From Phyllobacterium pellucidum (GTDB lineage: Bacteria > Pseudomonadota > Alphaproteobacteria > Rhizobiales > Rhizobiaceae), in assembly GCF_013327855.1 (NCBI RefSeq), contig NZ_JABUMX010000002.1, positions 248,001 through 312,000 of the forward strand: 64,000 nucleotides of DNA, written 5' to 3'. The notes beneath the pieces were generated by a model. That model made no database searches. It saw only the letters and a program-made list of their open reading frames with translations, and was not told the DNA's origin. This document shows, in pieces, positions 8,694 through 20,729 of this stretch; position 1 is the stretch's first letter, and every line of letters starts with the position of its first letter. The translations under genes and the position numbers were made by a program.

Positions 8694-9196
8694 TGGCCGA
8701 TACGCCGCTCGATCTCGCAACACAACAGGCGTTGAAATCACTGGCTGATATCGCAACCCCCGCCCCCGTTGCGCTGTTCCCGCAGACCTGGGGTTGGGCC
8801 TTGGTGGCAATCCTCCTTCTTGCAGCATTGGCAATGGCTTGCTGGCATTGGTTCAAGAGGCGACGAGCCAATCGTTACCGGCGCGAAGCCTTGCAAATTC
8901 TCGATCGGCTCGAGAGCGATGGTGATGCGGATACAATCGCCCGGGAGGTGCCCATTCTGGTCAAGCGCGTTGCATTGGCCGTCTGGCCGCGCAATGAGGT
9001 TGCCGCGCAAAGCGGCGGGGCGTGGGTCGCGTTCCTGCAAAACGCCCTGCCGGATCGAAGCCTCGGCGCAGATCTTGTCCATATGCTCGACGACCTGGAA
9101 TATCACCCCACACGGGAGAGCGATCCTTCAGGTAACCCCAAGCAATTGCTCGCAGCCGCACGCCACTGGATCGAGAAGCACCATGTACCAGCTTGA
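8693..9196 (+). CDS. DUF4381 single-pass membrane protein
   Basis: A 167-residue protein with one membrane helix near residues 28-50 (WGWALVAILLLAALAMACW) followed by a basic RRRANRYRREA segment and a cytoplasmic domain with conserved-looking VLVKRVALAVWPR-type sequence. DUF4381 is a regular member of MoxR-Bat operons. ATGATG gives two starts (8690 and 8693); the AGGAGG at 8682-8687 favours 8693. It overlaps the DUF58 stop and the next gene. Confidence 0.85.
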   Translation: MADTPLDLATQQALKSLADIATPAPVALFPQTWGWALVAILLLAALAMACWHWFKRRRANRYRREALQILDRLESDGDADTIAREVPILVKRVALAVWPRNEVAAQSGGAWVAFLQNALPDRSLGADLVHMLDDLEYHPTRESDPSGNPKQLLAAARHWIEKHHVPA

Positions 9197-10196
9197 TTTC
9201 CCGTGGTTGCTGGTGCTGCTGCCATTGCCGGTCCTCGTCTGGTGGCTCCTGCCGCCATATCGCTCGCAATCTGCTTCGGTACGCATTCCATTCTTCGAAG
9301 AAGTCACGCAGGCCGCGGGAATAGCCCCATCGACCGGCTCACTGGTTACGCGTAGAACCTGGCCGGAGCTGATCGTGGGAACGATCTGCTGGCTTCTTGT
9401 CCTTATCGCTCTCGCCCGTCCGCAATATGTCGAACCGCCGATCGAGAAGACCGAGCCGCAGCGCGACCTGATGCTGGCGATCGACCTTTCGCAGTCGATG
9501 GAGACAAAGGACTTTCGCGATCCCGGCGGCAACCTCATCTCGCGGATAGACGCGGTTCGCAGCGTCGTCAGCGACTTCGTCAAGAAGCGCCCCGCTGATC
9601 GCATCGGCCTCATCGCCTTTGGCGACGCACCCTACCCGCTCGTCCCCTTCACCATAGATCATCCCACCGTGCAGACCATGATCGCGGAGGCGCTGCCCGG
9701 AATTGCCGGGCCGCGGACGGCACTCGGCGATGCCATCGGGCTGGCGATCAAGATGTTCAAGGACACGAGCGCCCCCGAGAAGGTGCTCATCGTTCTTACT
9801 GACGGCAACGATACGGCAAGCAAGATGCCGCTGGCCAAGGCGTCGGACATAGCCAGGGACGCAAAGATCACGATACATACGATCGGCATCGGCAATCCCC
9901 AAGCCACCGGTGAAGAGAAGCTCGACACTGCCTCACTCGAAAAAATCGCAGCGACGACGGGCGGACGATATTTCTTCGGCCAGGACCAGACCGGGCTTCA
10001 GGACATTTATACGACGCTCGACCGCATCACGCCCATGAACCAGAAAACACTATCCTGGCGCCCGCGCATCGAATTGTTCCACTATCCTCTCGGTGCCGCG
10101 CTTTTGCTCCTTATCGCCTATCATCTCCTTGCGCTCCTGTTCGCAAGGCTGCGAAACCGCAGCGGCGCTGCGCTTGAACCGGCAGCCAACCGATGA
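9183..10196 (+). CDS. BatA-like VWA membrane protein
   Basis: A 337-residue protein with two N-terminal membrane helices (about 7-24 and 62-79), a von Willebrand factor A domain with an intact metal-ion site DLSQS at 101-105, and a C-terminal helix near 305-328. The start at 9183 overlaps the DUF4381 gene by 14 bp, and the stop overlaps the next start by 4 bp. BatA proteins are part of the aerotolerance-type membrane complex first described in Bacteroides; the role in alphaproteobacteria is unproven. Confidence 0.88.
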   Translation: MYQLDFPWLLVLLPLPVLVWWLLPPYRSQSASVRIPFFEEVTQAAGIAPSTGSLVTRRTWPELIVGTICWLLVLIALARPQYVEPPIEKTEPQRDLMLAIDLSQSMETKDFRDPGGNLISRIDAVRSVVSDFVKKRPADRIGLIAFGDAPYPLVPFTIDHPTVQTMIAEALPGIAGPRTALGDAIGLAIKMFKDTSAPEKVLIVLTDGNDTASKMPLAKASDIARDAKITIHTIGIGNPQATGEEKLDTASLEKIAATTGGRYFFGQDQTGLQDIYTTLDRITPMNQKTLSWRPRIELFHYPLGAALLLLIAYHLLALLFARLRNRSGAALEPAANR

Positions 10197-11761
10197 TCGC
10201 CGATTTCCACTTCCTCCGGCCATGGTGGCTGCTCGCGATCCTCGCAGCGATCGCGATATTGTGGCTGGCATCGCGCCAGTCCGACATGAGGCTGCGCTGG
10301 CGCGATATGATTGCGCCGCAATTGCTTGATCATCTCGTCTCCGACGATCCATCCAAGGGGCGGCTGCGGCCCTATCACCTGACGGCAATTCTCATTGCCC
10401 TCGCAGCACTCGCCCTTGCCGGCCCGACATGGCAACGCGAACTCCCGCCTTTCGTTCAGGACGAAGCGCCGCTGGTGATCGCTATCGACCTGTCGCAGAC
10501 GATGGACGCTATCGACGTCACCCCGTCGCGGCTTGAACGGGCGAAGCTCAAGGTTCACGACATCCTTGCCGCGCGGCCCGCAGCGCGAACCGCCATCATT
10601 GCCTATGCGGGCTCGGCGCATCTGGTTCTTCCGTTAACCGACGATGCAGCGCTCGTGCGCACCTATGTCGACTCGCTGGCCACGCGGATTATGCCCGTTG
10701 CCGGCAAGAATACTGCTGTCGCATTGGCAGCAGCAGAAAAAACGCTTGAAAGTGCTCAAGCGCCCGGAACGATTCTTCTCATGACCGACGGTGTCGATGC
10801 GGCCTCCTTCGATCAAGTGGCGCGGTTCGGCGGCAGCAACAACGTCGTGCTCTTTGCGATTGGCACAGCCGAGGGCGGTCCGGTCAAAACCAGCGGTGGA
10901 GGTTTCGCCAGTGATGCTGCCGGAGGTCGCCTCTTCGCCAAGCTTGACGTCGACGAATTGAAACGGTTGCAAGGCGCCGGAAACATCAGCGTTGCAACCT
11001 TTACGAGCGACGACAGCGACGTGCGCTGGGTCGTGGAGCGGATCAAGACGCATTTCGCGCAGAAGGCCGCCGAAGCCGAAACGCGCTGGCGCGACTTTGG
11101 CTGGTGGTTGACCATACCGATCGTGCTGCTTGCCGCGCTGTCGTTCCGGCGGGGCTGGGTCGTGCGCTGGGCCGGCGCGCTTTTCGCCTTCCATCTCATT
11201 TTCAGCCCTCACACTTCATGCGCCGCCGATCTGAGCCTTGCCGATATGTGGCTGACGCCGGACCAGCAAGGACGTCTCGCCTATGAGCGTGGCGATTATC
11301 CCGCCGCCGCGGCTGCCTTCAGGGACAATGAATGGCACGGCGTCGCACTCTATCGCGCTGGCAAGTTCAGCGAAGCGGTCGATGCCTTCGCGGCAAGGGA
11401 TACGCCAGAAGCCTGGTACAACCAGGGCAACGCTTTGCTTCACCTCAATCGGCTGGATCAGGCGGTCGCCGCCTACAAGCGCGCGCTGCAACTTCGAACA
11501 GATTGGCCCGAGGCCAAGGCCAATCTCGCCATTGCCGAGAAACTCGTGGCGCTGCAAAAGCAGGAGGAAGAGGAACAGCAGCAGGACCCCAATCTCAAAC
11601 CTGACCAGGTCCAGTTCGACGCCAAGGGCAAGCAGGGCAAAAAGGGGCAGGTCAACGTTTCTGAACAGACTGCCGATCTGTGGATGAAGAATATCGAGGT
11701 CAGTCCGGCCGATCTTCTTGCCCGCAAGTTTGCCATCGAGGCACGAGGAGGCAAGCAATGA
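10193..11761 (+). CDS. BatB/BatC-like VWA-TPR fusion protein
   Basis: A 522-residue protein with paired N-terminal helices (about 10-27 and 61-78), a VWA domain with metal site DLSQT at 99-103, another helix pair near 303-340, then a TPR segment (AWYNQGNALLHLNRLDQAVA) followed by a Glu/Gln-rich tail. This is the common BatB-BatC fusion. The TPR part probably faces the periplasm and binds partner proteins. Both ends overlap neighbours by ATGA, showing tight translational coupling. Confidence 0.88.
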   Translation: MIADFHFLRPWWLLAILAAIAILWLASRQSDMRLRWRDMIAPQLLDHLVSDDPSKGRLRPYHLTAILIALAALALAGPTWQRELPPFVQDEAPLVIAIDLSQTMDAIDVTPSRLERAKLKVHDILAARPAARTAIIAYAGSAHLVLPLTDDAALVRTYVDSLATRIMPVAGKNTAVALAAAEKTLESAQAPGTILLMTDGVDAASFDQVARFGGSNNVVLFAIGTAEGGPVKTSGGGFASDAAGGRLFAKLDVDELKRLQGAGNISVATFTSDDSDVRWVVERIKTHFAQKAAEAETRWRDFGWWLTIPIVLLAALSFRRGWVVRWAGALFAFHLIFSPHTSCAADLSLADMWLTPDQQGRLAYERGDYPAAAAAFRDNEWHGVALYRAGKFSEAVDAFAARDTPEAWYNQGNALLHLNRLDQAVAAYKRALQLRTDWPEAKANLAIAEKLVALQKQEEEEQQQDPNLKPDQVQFDAKGKQGKKGQVNVSEQTADLWMKNIEVSPADLLARKFAIEARGGKQ

Positions 11762-13116
11762 GATATTTTGGCTGGCTTGTCGCGCTTGCTCTTCTGTTTG
11801 CATCGCCGGTTTATGCTGCCGAGCCATTCGCCGAAACGTCGCTGGCGACACAGGGCAAGATCGTGGTCGGCCAGCAGGTGAGCATAGATGTCGACGTCTA
11901 CGTTCCGAATTTCTTCACATCGCCGCCGCAGTTTCCATTGCTAGACATCCCGAACGCAATTGTCACGCTTCCCGACGAGCGGGCTCAGAACCTGGTCAAA
12001 TCCGTCAGCGGCGAAGAATATTCCGGCATTCGCCGCACCTATTTCATTATTCCGCAGATCGCCGGCGAATTTACGCTCCCGACAGCAAGCGTACCGCTCG
12101 CCTATGCCAAGGTGCCGGGTCAATCCACCCCAGCAACAGTAAATCTTCCCGCAGTCACCTTTGTCGCCGCGGAATTGCCACCCGGAGCGGAAGCATCAGC
12201 GTTTTCCGCCGCGCGTGCCCAGCTCAGCGAGACCATCGATGGAGACCCGGCCAATCTCAAGGTCGGCGACACGCTTGTGCGCAGGGTTACGCTCTTTGCG
12301 ACAGGGACGCGGGCAATGATGTTGCCGCAATTATCGTTCGACGTGCCGGATGGCGTAAAGCTCTATCGCCAGGCCCCGGCACTGGCGGACAATGTCGATG
12401 GCAGTGGCCGTGAGCGAGGGAGCAGCCGCACCGAGCGCGTCACCTACGTGATGGATAGGGAGGGGACGTTCACGCTTCCCGCACTGACCGCCACCTGGTT
12501 CGACACGGGAAACATGCAGGCGCAGCGGGCCGAACTGAAGCCCCTCGTCCTCGTCGTAAAGGCAAAGCCAGCGACGGCCAACGCTATTGCGCCCGATCTT
12601 CCCCAGGCAAAGGAAGCACCAGACCGCCTTTCCATCCGCGCAATACTTGGCATTGCTATCACCGTCCTCGCCGCCCTTGGCCTGGCTTTCCTCCTCCATC
12701 GCCTGTGGCCCCGCATGAAACGCTGGGTTGATGCGCGCAAGCAGGCCCGGGCCCAATCCGAGCCCACGCGCTATCGTGAACTCCTGGCAGCGCTCAACTC
12801 GGGCGACGCGAAGCGTGCCTATTCGGCGCTCAACCTCTGGACGAAAGCCATGGGATTTCGAAGCGCAACGGATTGGGCTGAGGCAAGCAATGACCGGTCG
12901 GTGCAGGACGCTCTGGCAGGATTTGAACGTGATCTCTTCGGCCCACCACATCCACCGACACAAGGCAGTGCGCGAACTCTTGCGTCCGCCATACTGGCCT
13001 GGCGTGTGAAGTATCGCCGCCGCGACCGGCGATCCTTTACAGTTACGCCAGCGCTTCCCCCGCTTAATCCGCCGCTCGGTAACTGGCAACGGCCGGCCAG
13101 AAACAACAGTATGTAA
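11758..13116 (+). CDS. BatD-like membrane protein
   Basis: A 452-residue protein with a signal peptide (cleavage near VYAAE), a large periplasmic beta-rich region and one membrane helix near 302-322 (ILGIAITVLAALGLAFLL) followed by a basic cytoplasmic tail. This layout fits BatD (oxygen-tolerance family). It is the last gene of the overlapped set. Its 3' end contains a partial copy of the shared regulatory motif (13036-13047). Confidence 0.82.
   Translation: MRYFGWLVALALLFASPVYAAEPFAETSLATQGKIVVGQQVSIDVDVYVPNFFTSPPQFPLLDIPNAIVTLPDERAQNLVKSVSGEEYSGIRRTYFIIPQIAGEFTLPTASVPLAYAKVPGQSTPATVNLPAVTFVAAELPPGAEASAFSAARAQLSETIDGDPANLKVGDTLVRRVTLFATGTRAMMLPQLSFDVPDGVKLYRQAPALADNVDGSGRERGSSRTERVTYVMDREGTFTLPALTATWFDTGNMQAQRAELKPLVLVVKAKPATANAIAPDLPQAKEAPDRLSIRAILGIAITVLAALGLAFLLHRLWPRMKRWVDARKQARAQSEPTRYRELLAALNSGDAKRAYSALNLWTKAMGFRSATDWAEASNDRSVQDALAGFERDLFGPPHPPTQGSARTLASAILAWRVKYRRRDRRSFTVTPALPPLNPPLGNWQRPARNNSM
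13036..13047 (+). promoter_or_regulatory. Partial shared element inside batD 3' end
   Basis: TTTACAGTTACG repeats the core of the 18-bp element, 76 bp upstream of the full copy at 13112. It may be an auxiliary binding site for the maturase promoter, or chance. Confidence 0.3.
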
Positions 13117-13129
13117 CTGTAACGTACTT
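13112..13129 (+). promoter_or_regulatory. Shared 18-bp element, copy 5
   Basis: Reads TGTAACTGTAACGTACTT, 55 bp upstream of the maturase start. It matches the sulfatase copy at 14 of 18 positions, with a perfect ACGTACTT tail. It overlaps the batD stop codon and indicates that the maturase has its own promoter. Confidence 0.55.
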
Positions 13130-13184
13130 CAGTCGCAGCGAATTCGCGGCAATGCTCGCACAAGTTGACATTCGGAGAGGTAGA

Positions 13185-14174
13185 ATGCCCGCCGCAGCCC
13201 AAAGAGATGGCTTCAACGAGCAGTTGAAATCGGAGGACGGCCTCATCTGGATCCCCGGACGAACCTTCATGATGGGGTCGAACAAGCACTATCCGGAGGA
13301 GTCCCCTGCGCACCCGGTCGAGGTCGACGGATTCTGGATCCAGGCCACCCCGGTCACAAACCGTCAATTCATGGAATTCGTCAAGGCGACCGGCCATATA
13401 ACCGTTGCCGAAAAGGCCCCGAATCCAAAGGATTATCCCGGTGCGCTGCCACATATGTTGAAGCCGGGCTCGCTGATGTTCGATCCGCCGACCCGCCCGG
13501 TCACAAGCCCCGATATTTCCCAGTGGTGGACTTACAAGTTCGGGGCTGACTGGCGTCACCCCTATGGCCGGCGCAGCGACTTGCGCGGCAAACTCGACCA
13601 TCCCGTCGTGCATGTGGCATGGCAGGATGCCAAGGCCTACGCGGATTGGGCCGGCAAGGACCTGCCGACGGAAGCCGAGTGGGAACTGGCAGCGCGCGGC
13701 GGGCTCGACGAAACCGAGTTTGCCTGGGGTGACGAACTGAACCCCGGCGGCCGGCAGATGGCAAATACCTGGCAAGGCATATTTCCACATCACAACCTTC
13801 GCTCCCAAGGCGACGACCGGACCTCGCCCGTCCACAGATTCCCACCGAACGGTTATGGCGTTTACGACATGATCGGAAATGTCTGGGAGTGGACGGGCGA
13901 TTTCTGGTCCACACGTCATGAGGAGCCCGCGGCAAAGGCTTGCTGCATCCCGCTTAACCCGCGCGGCGGTCCGATCGACGCGAGCTATGATCCGCACACG
14001 CCGCAAATCCTTATTCCCCGGCGCGTCCTCAAGGGCGGTTCGCATCTTTGCGCACCGAATTATTGCCGGCGGTACCGTCCGGCCGCGCGGCATGCCGAAC
14101 CCGAGGACACTTCAACCAGTCACGTTGGTTTTCGCTGCGTCAAGCGTTCGGATCAACGCTCGACTACGACCTGA
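13185..14174 (+). CDS. Formylglycine-generating enzyme (sulfatase maturase)
   Basis: A 329-residue SUMF1/FGE-family protein that oxidises the active-site cysteine of sulfatases to formylglycine. The start at 13185 is chosen because GGAGAGG ends 4 bp upstream; the frame is open to 13152. The redox/copper cysteine pair is present as Cys289 and Cys294 in GGSHLCAPNYCRRYRPA, matching the oxygen-dependent FGE class. GNVWEWTGDFW and the C-terminal HVGFRC are family hallmarks. No signal peptide is seen, so it would act in the cytoplasm on the sulfatase before export. The likely client is the C-T-A-G-R sulfatase at 2483. Confidence 0.92.
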   Translation: MPAAAQRDGFNEQLKSEDGLIWIPGRTFMMGSNKHYPEESPAHPVEVDGFWIQATPVTNRQFMEFVKATGHITVAEKAPNPKDYPGALPHMLKPGSLMFDPPTRPVTSPDISQWWTYKFGADWRHPYGRRSDLRGKLDHPVVHVAWQDAKAYADWAGKDLPTEAEWELAARGGLDETEFAWGDELNPGGRQMANTWQGIFPHHNLRSQGDDRTSPVHRFPPNGYGVYDMIGNVWEWTGDFWSTRHEEPAAKACCIPLNPRGGPIDASYDPHTPQILIPRRVLKGGSHLCAPNYCRRYRPAARHAEPEDTSTSHVGFRCVKRSDQRSTTT

Positions 14175-14220
14175 CGCTCAAACACCGCAATCGCGCTGAT
14201 ACAATCGTTGGAGGATCTCG

Positions 14221-17521
<3,301 letters not shown>

Positions 17522-17581
17522 GCTAGCCGGTCCTGTATCAGCATCCTCGGGGCCAATCCCGAGAACTGCAATGAGCTGCGA

Positions 17582-19297
17582 TCAACCCCGTACGCGCACG
17601 GAGAGCGTGGTTCCCTTCTTGCCGGTGGATATATCGAGCAGTCCGTTGAAGGGTCGCAGCCGCGCCTCCATTCCGGAGAGTCCGACGCCGATCGTATTGC
17701 GATTTCTGCGCTCTATGCCGATGCCGTCATCCTTCACGGTCAAAGACAGCATCGGGTATGCATCGCTGCCCTGGCGCACAAGCCTGATCGTGGCGTGCCT
17801 TGCGCGTGCATGGCGGTAGATATTTGTCAGCGCCTCCTGGACAATGCGAAATATCGCAAGCTCCACGCCGGCCGGCGGCCGCTTCGTGCCAATTTCGGGC
17901 GCCACTCGCAGCTCGATCTCAAGACCGCTCCGCTCCTCGAAACCGACGACGAGCAGTTCGAGCGCATTGGGCAGCCCGGACTCGTCGAGCATCGGCGGGT
18001 GAAGCAGGTAGGACAGCGTTCGCAATTCCTCATTGCTTTGCATGATCAATGCGGCGGCGCGGTGCAATGCCCGCGACGTGTCATCGTCAGTCTCCGAAAC
18101 GCGGGAACGGGCGCTGTCGAGTTCCATTGCCGCGCCGATCAGGTGCTGGCCGGTTGAATCGTGCAGGTCGCGCGCGATCGAACGGCGCTCCTCATCCTGC
18201 GAGACAAGCACGCGCTCGCTGACCTCGCGAAGCGACTCGTTGGAATGAAGCAGCGCTATCGAATTTCGCCGTGCCATCCATGCGGTCGCCATGAATGCTG
18301 CAAGGGCGGTCGCGAGAACCGCGCCATAGACGAAAACCGATTGCCACCAGCCGTTCAGCAATTTGCCTTCATCGATGGCGTAGCTCACGTAAAACGGAAA
18401 CGCCTCAACCTTTCGGTATGCCACCAGCCGGTTCGTCTGGTCACTTGCAGACACGCTGTTGACCACCCCTGCGGCCGGATTGGCTCCCACGGCAGACGCG
18501 AACCACAAGGGCGCCTGGTTGCCGCCTTGGGCAAAGGGGACATTGACGATGACCCTGCCATCGTTCCGCAGGAGCTGGGCAACATCGGACGGCGAAGCCG
18601 CCCCATTGAACAGGTTGGAAAAATACTCGAGCGGCATGGTGATCAATATCAAGCCGTCGAACAAGCCATCCTGCCGGTGCAGGGCCTTGCTCATGGTCAG
18701 CGAGAGTTTGCCATGGACCCTGCCTATGAGCGGCTCGCCAATGAATGTCTCGCTCAAGGGATTATCGTGCAGGTAGCGGTAATAATCGCGATCGGTGACG
18801 CTGAACGACTTGGCCGGAAAGCCCTCACTATAGGCGACGAGCGAACCTTCCCTGTTGACGAGGGCAATGACGCCAGAATGCTTCAGGAATTGCTTTTGAT
18901 CGGCGAGAAGGCTTGCCACTTTCGGCGACGCCACGATGTCGCTCCAGGGCATCGGATCGATTTCAGAAGAAATGTTGCGCAAGACCATTTCATTGGCTTC
19001 GAGGATCTTGCTGACATAGGCTTCAAGCAGCGCCGTCTTCTGGCGCAACTGAACCGTCGATTCGGTGATCATCCTGTCCCTGCTCTCACCCACGCCGATA
19101 ATGAAGACGAGAATGATCGCGGCGACGCTGAGGAAGAGGAGAAGTCCGTAAGGCAGCAGCTCCAGCGGACGCGAATGCGAGCGGACGCTGCCGCTCAGCG
19201 CTTTGCCGGCGGGCGCCATCAGGCCAAGGCGGCGCAGGAGTGCAGGAAGTCCCGCAAGCGCCCATCGATCACCACTTCTGCGCAGAATGCTCAACAC
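17582..19297 (-). CDS. Sensor histidine kinase, NarL/UhpB type, with extracytoplasmic sensor
   Basis: A 571-residue kinase: helix at about 50-69, a large periplasmic sensor region (about 70-318, Cache-like), helix at about 320-340, a HisKA_3 dimerisation domain with His379 in SIARDLHDSTGQ, and a C-terminal ATPase domain ending in VRVRG. Such kinases normally phosphorylate LuxR-type response regulators; none lies on either side. It converges on asdA and may sense a signal relevant to that cluster. Confidence 0.88.
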   Translation of the reverse strand: MLSILRRSGDRWALAGLPALLRRLGLMAPAGKALSGSVRSHSRPLELLPYGLLLFLSVAAIILVFIIGVGESRDRMITESTVQLRQKTALLEAYVSKILEANEMVLRNISSEIDPMPWSDIVASPKVASLLADQKQFLKHSGVIALVNREGSLVAYSEGFPAKSFSVTDRDYYRYLHDNPLSETFIGEPLIGRVHGKLSLTMSKALHRQDGLFDGLILITMPLEYFSNLFNGAASPSDVAQLLRNDGRVIVNVPFAQGGNQAPLWFASAVGANPAAGVVNSVSASDQTNRLVAYRKVEAFPFYVSYAIDEGKLLNGWWQSVFVYGAVLATALAAFMATAWMARRNSIALLHSNESLREVSERVLVSQDEERRSIARDLHDSTGQHLIGAAMELDSARSRVSETDDDTSRALHRAAALIMQSNEELRTLSYLLHPPMLDESGLPNALELLVVGFEERSGLEIELRVAPEIGTKRPPAGVELAIFRIVQEALTNIYRHARARHATIRLVRQGSDAYPMLSLTVKDDGIGIERRNRNTIGVGLSGMEARLRPFNGLLDISTGKKGTTLSVRVRG

Positions 19298-19510
19298 CAG
19301 TCCCCAGTCACCACGTCCGCCACAGCGGATCCGCCCTGTTATACTGCAATTCTATCAAGTAAAAAGGAAAGTAATTACGAATGTAATTGCCCATCATTGT
19401 TACACATTTTCCCGCCATACGCATCGGGAATTCTCCTGATCGCCATGCGCAATGCCTGGGTCAGGGGATTTCGGGTTGTCAAAAGCAAAGAATGAAATAC
19501 GCTGGATGCC

Positions 19511-20191
19511 ATGATCGAGATTGCAGGAGCCCCTTTGACCGGACCAAAGCTACGAGCCCTACCCGTGACGATCTTCCGGCGCTATTCGGTGGCGGAGCTT
19601 TGGGCAGATGGCGTTGTGCACGTTCTGGGCACCACTCTCGCCATCGTCGGATCGATCATACTCCTGACGATCGTGCTCGGTCAGTCAGCGATCGGCACCT
19701 CGGCCGCGACCGCCATCTATGTCGGAACACTCGTGCTTTCGATGGGCCTGTCAGCCACCTACAACATCTGGCCGGAATCGCCGATCAAATACTTGCTGCG
19801 CCGTTTCGATCATTCGGCGATCTATCTCCTGATTGCCGGCACTTATACGCCCTTCATGGCGAAGTCGGGCACATGGTGGCTGCTCGCAGGCGTCTGGGCC
19901 ACGGCCGTCGTCGGTGTCGTCCTTAAGCTGGTAATGCCAGGACGCTTTGATCGCCTCGCCATCGGGCTCTATCTCTTGCTTGGATGGAGCGGGGTTTCCG
20001 CTTATCACCAGCTTGAAGGGGCTTTGTCAGCATCAGTGCTGTGGCTGATCCTCGCTGGCGGCATTGTCTATTCCTGCGGAGTCATCTTTCACGTGCTCGA
20101 ACGCCTGCCGTTTCACAATGCGATATGGCACAGCTTCGTCCTCACCGCGGCTGGCATCCACTTTGCGGCCGTCTATTCCGTCGTCGTCTGA
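19511..20191 (+). CDS. Hemolysin III family (PAQR) membrane protein
   Basis: A 226-residue protein with seven predicted helices and the family signatures ELWADGVVHVLG, FDHSAIYLLIAGTYTPF and FHNAIWHSFVLTAAGIHF, which carry the conserved histidine and aspartate metal ligands. Members are homologous to PAQR receptors; the bacterial role is unclear and the hemolysin name is historical. It stands alone, divergent from the histidine kinase. Confidence 0.88.
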   Translation: MIEIAGAPLTGPKLRALPVTIFRRYSVAELWADGVVHVLGTTLAIVGSIILLTIVLGQSAIGTSAATAIYVGTLVLSMGLSATYNIWPESPIKYLLRRFDHSAIYLLIAGTYTPFMAKSGTWWLLAGVWATAVVGVVLKLVMPGRFDRLAIGLYLLLGWSGVSAYHQLEGALSASVLWLILAGGIVYSCGVIFHVLERLPFHNAIWHSFVLTAAGIHFAAVYSVVV

Positions 20192-20197
20192 AAAATT

Positions 20198-20596
20198 CTA
20201 CTGCGTATCGACCGTCGGCTGATCCTGCCCGCTTGTTGGTGCGGTGAACGGCATCGTGAACACCTGCCCGCCAATTCCGGCCGCAAGATCGGTGGAAAAC
20301 GACAATGGCATGCAGGCCTGGATCGCTTCGATTGCTGAACCAACGAACTTTTGACGCGCCTTGTCATCGCCATCGACAGCGATGTTCGTCGGCTTCGGCG
20401 GCCCAATCAACGTTCCATCACGCTTGAAGCTGAAGCTGAGCGTTACCGTGCCCTTCCAATCCGAGGCTGGCTTCCAGCAAGCGGCAATCGCCTGGCCGAC
20501 GTCATCCATCGTCTGCAGCGGTTCGGCGGAGGCCTTGATTGTCCATATGGCAGCCGCGGCGAAGAAAATTGCCGCGGCAATGGCCTGCGTTTTCAT
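20198..20596 (-). CDS. Secreted protein with TonB-C-like domain
   Basis: A 132-residue protein with a signal peptide (hydrophobic IAAAIFFAAAAIWTI, cleavage near ASAE). The mature part, with GTVTLSFSFKRDGTLIGPP and a pair of cysteines (AACW, QACM), resembles the C-terminal domain of energy-transducer TonB-like proteins without a membrane anchor. It ends 6 bp from the convergent hemolysin III gene. The function is unknown. Confidence 0.7.
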   Translation of the reverse strand: MKTQAIAAAIFFAAAAIWTIKASAEPLQTMDDVGQAIAACWKPASDWKGTVTLSFSFKRDGTLIGPPKPTNIAVDGDDKARQKFVGSAIEAIQACMPLSFSTDLAAGIGGQVFTMPFTAPTSGQDQPTVDTQ

Positions 20597-20690
20597 GACG
20601 GTACCTCCAACAACATGCGGCGCAACAGGTGCGGCCGGGCCAAATCATAGCGCAAAAGGCTGCGATAACAACAAGATGTCGGAGAAATTC

Positions 20691-20714
20691 GAGCCGCACG
20701 TGGACGTGCGGCTC
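20691..20714 (-). terminator. Terminator of the sugar ABC operon
   Basis: Perfect 11-bp inverted repeat GAGCCGCACGT / ACGTGCGGCTC with a 2-base spacer, 16 bp beyond the binding-protein stop. The U tract is short (GAATTT). Confidence 0.6.
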
Positions 20715-20729
20715 GCCTTGACCAATGCG

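Noticed and set aside
17546..17563. CTCGGG / CCCGAG hairpin between asdA and the histidine kinase as a terminator
   Set aside because: Stem of only 6 bp and no U tract in either direction; too weak to annotate.
19360..19395. Sixth copy of the 18-bp element upstream of the histidine kinase
   Set aside because: The minus strand reads TTACATTCGTAATTACTTTCC, which aligns only with gaps to the consensus. Kept as a hint only, not annotated.
18161..19495. Long plus-strand open frame of about 444 codons over the histidine kinase
   Set aside because: It lies antisense to a kinase with all expected motifs, and its translation is compositionally biased without recognisable domains. It is a shadow frame of GC-rich coding DNA.
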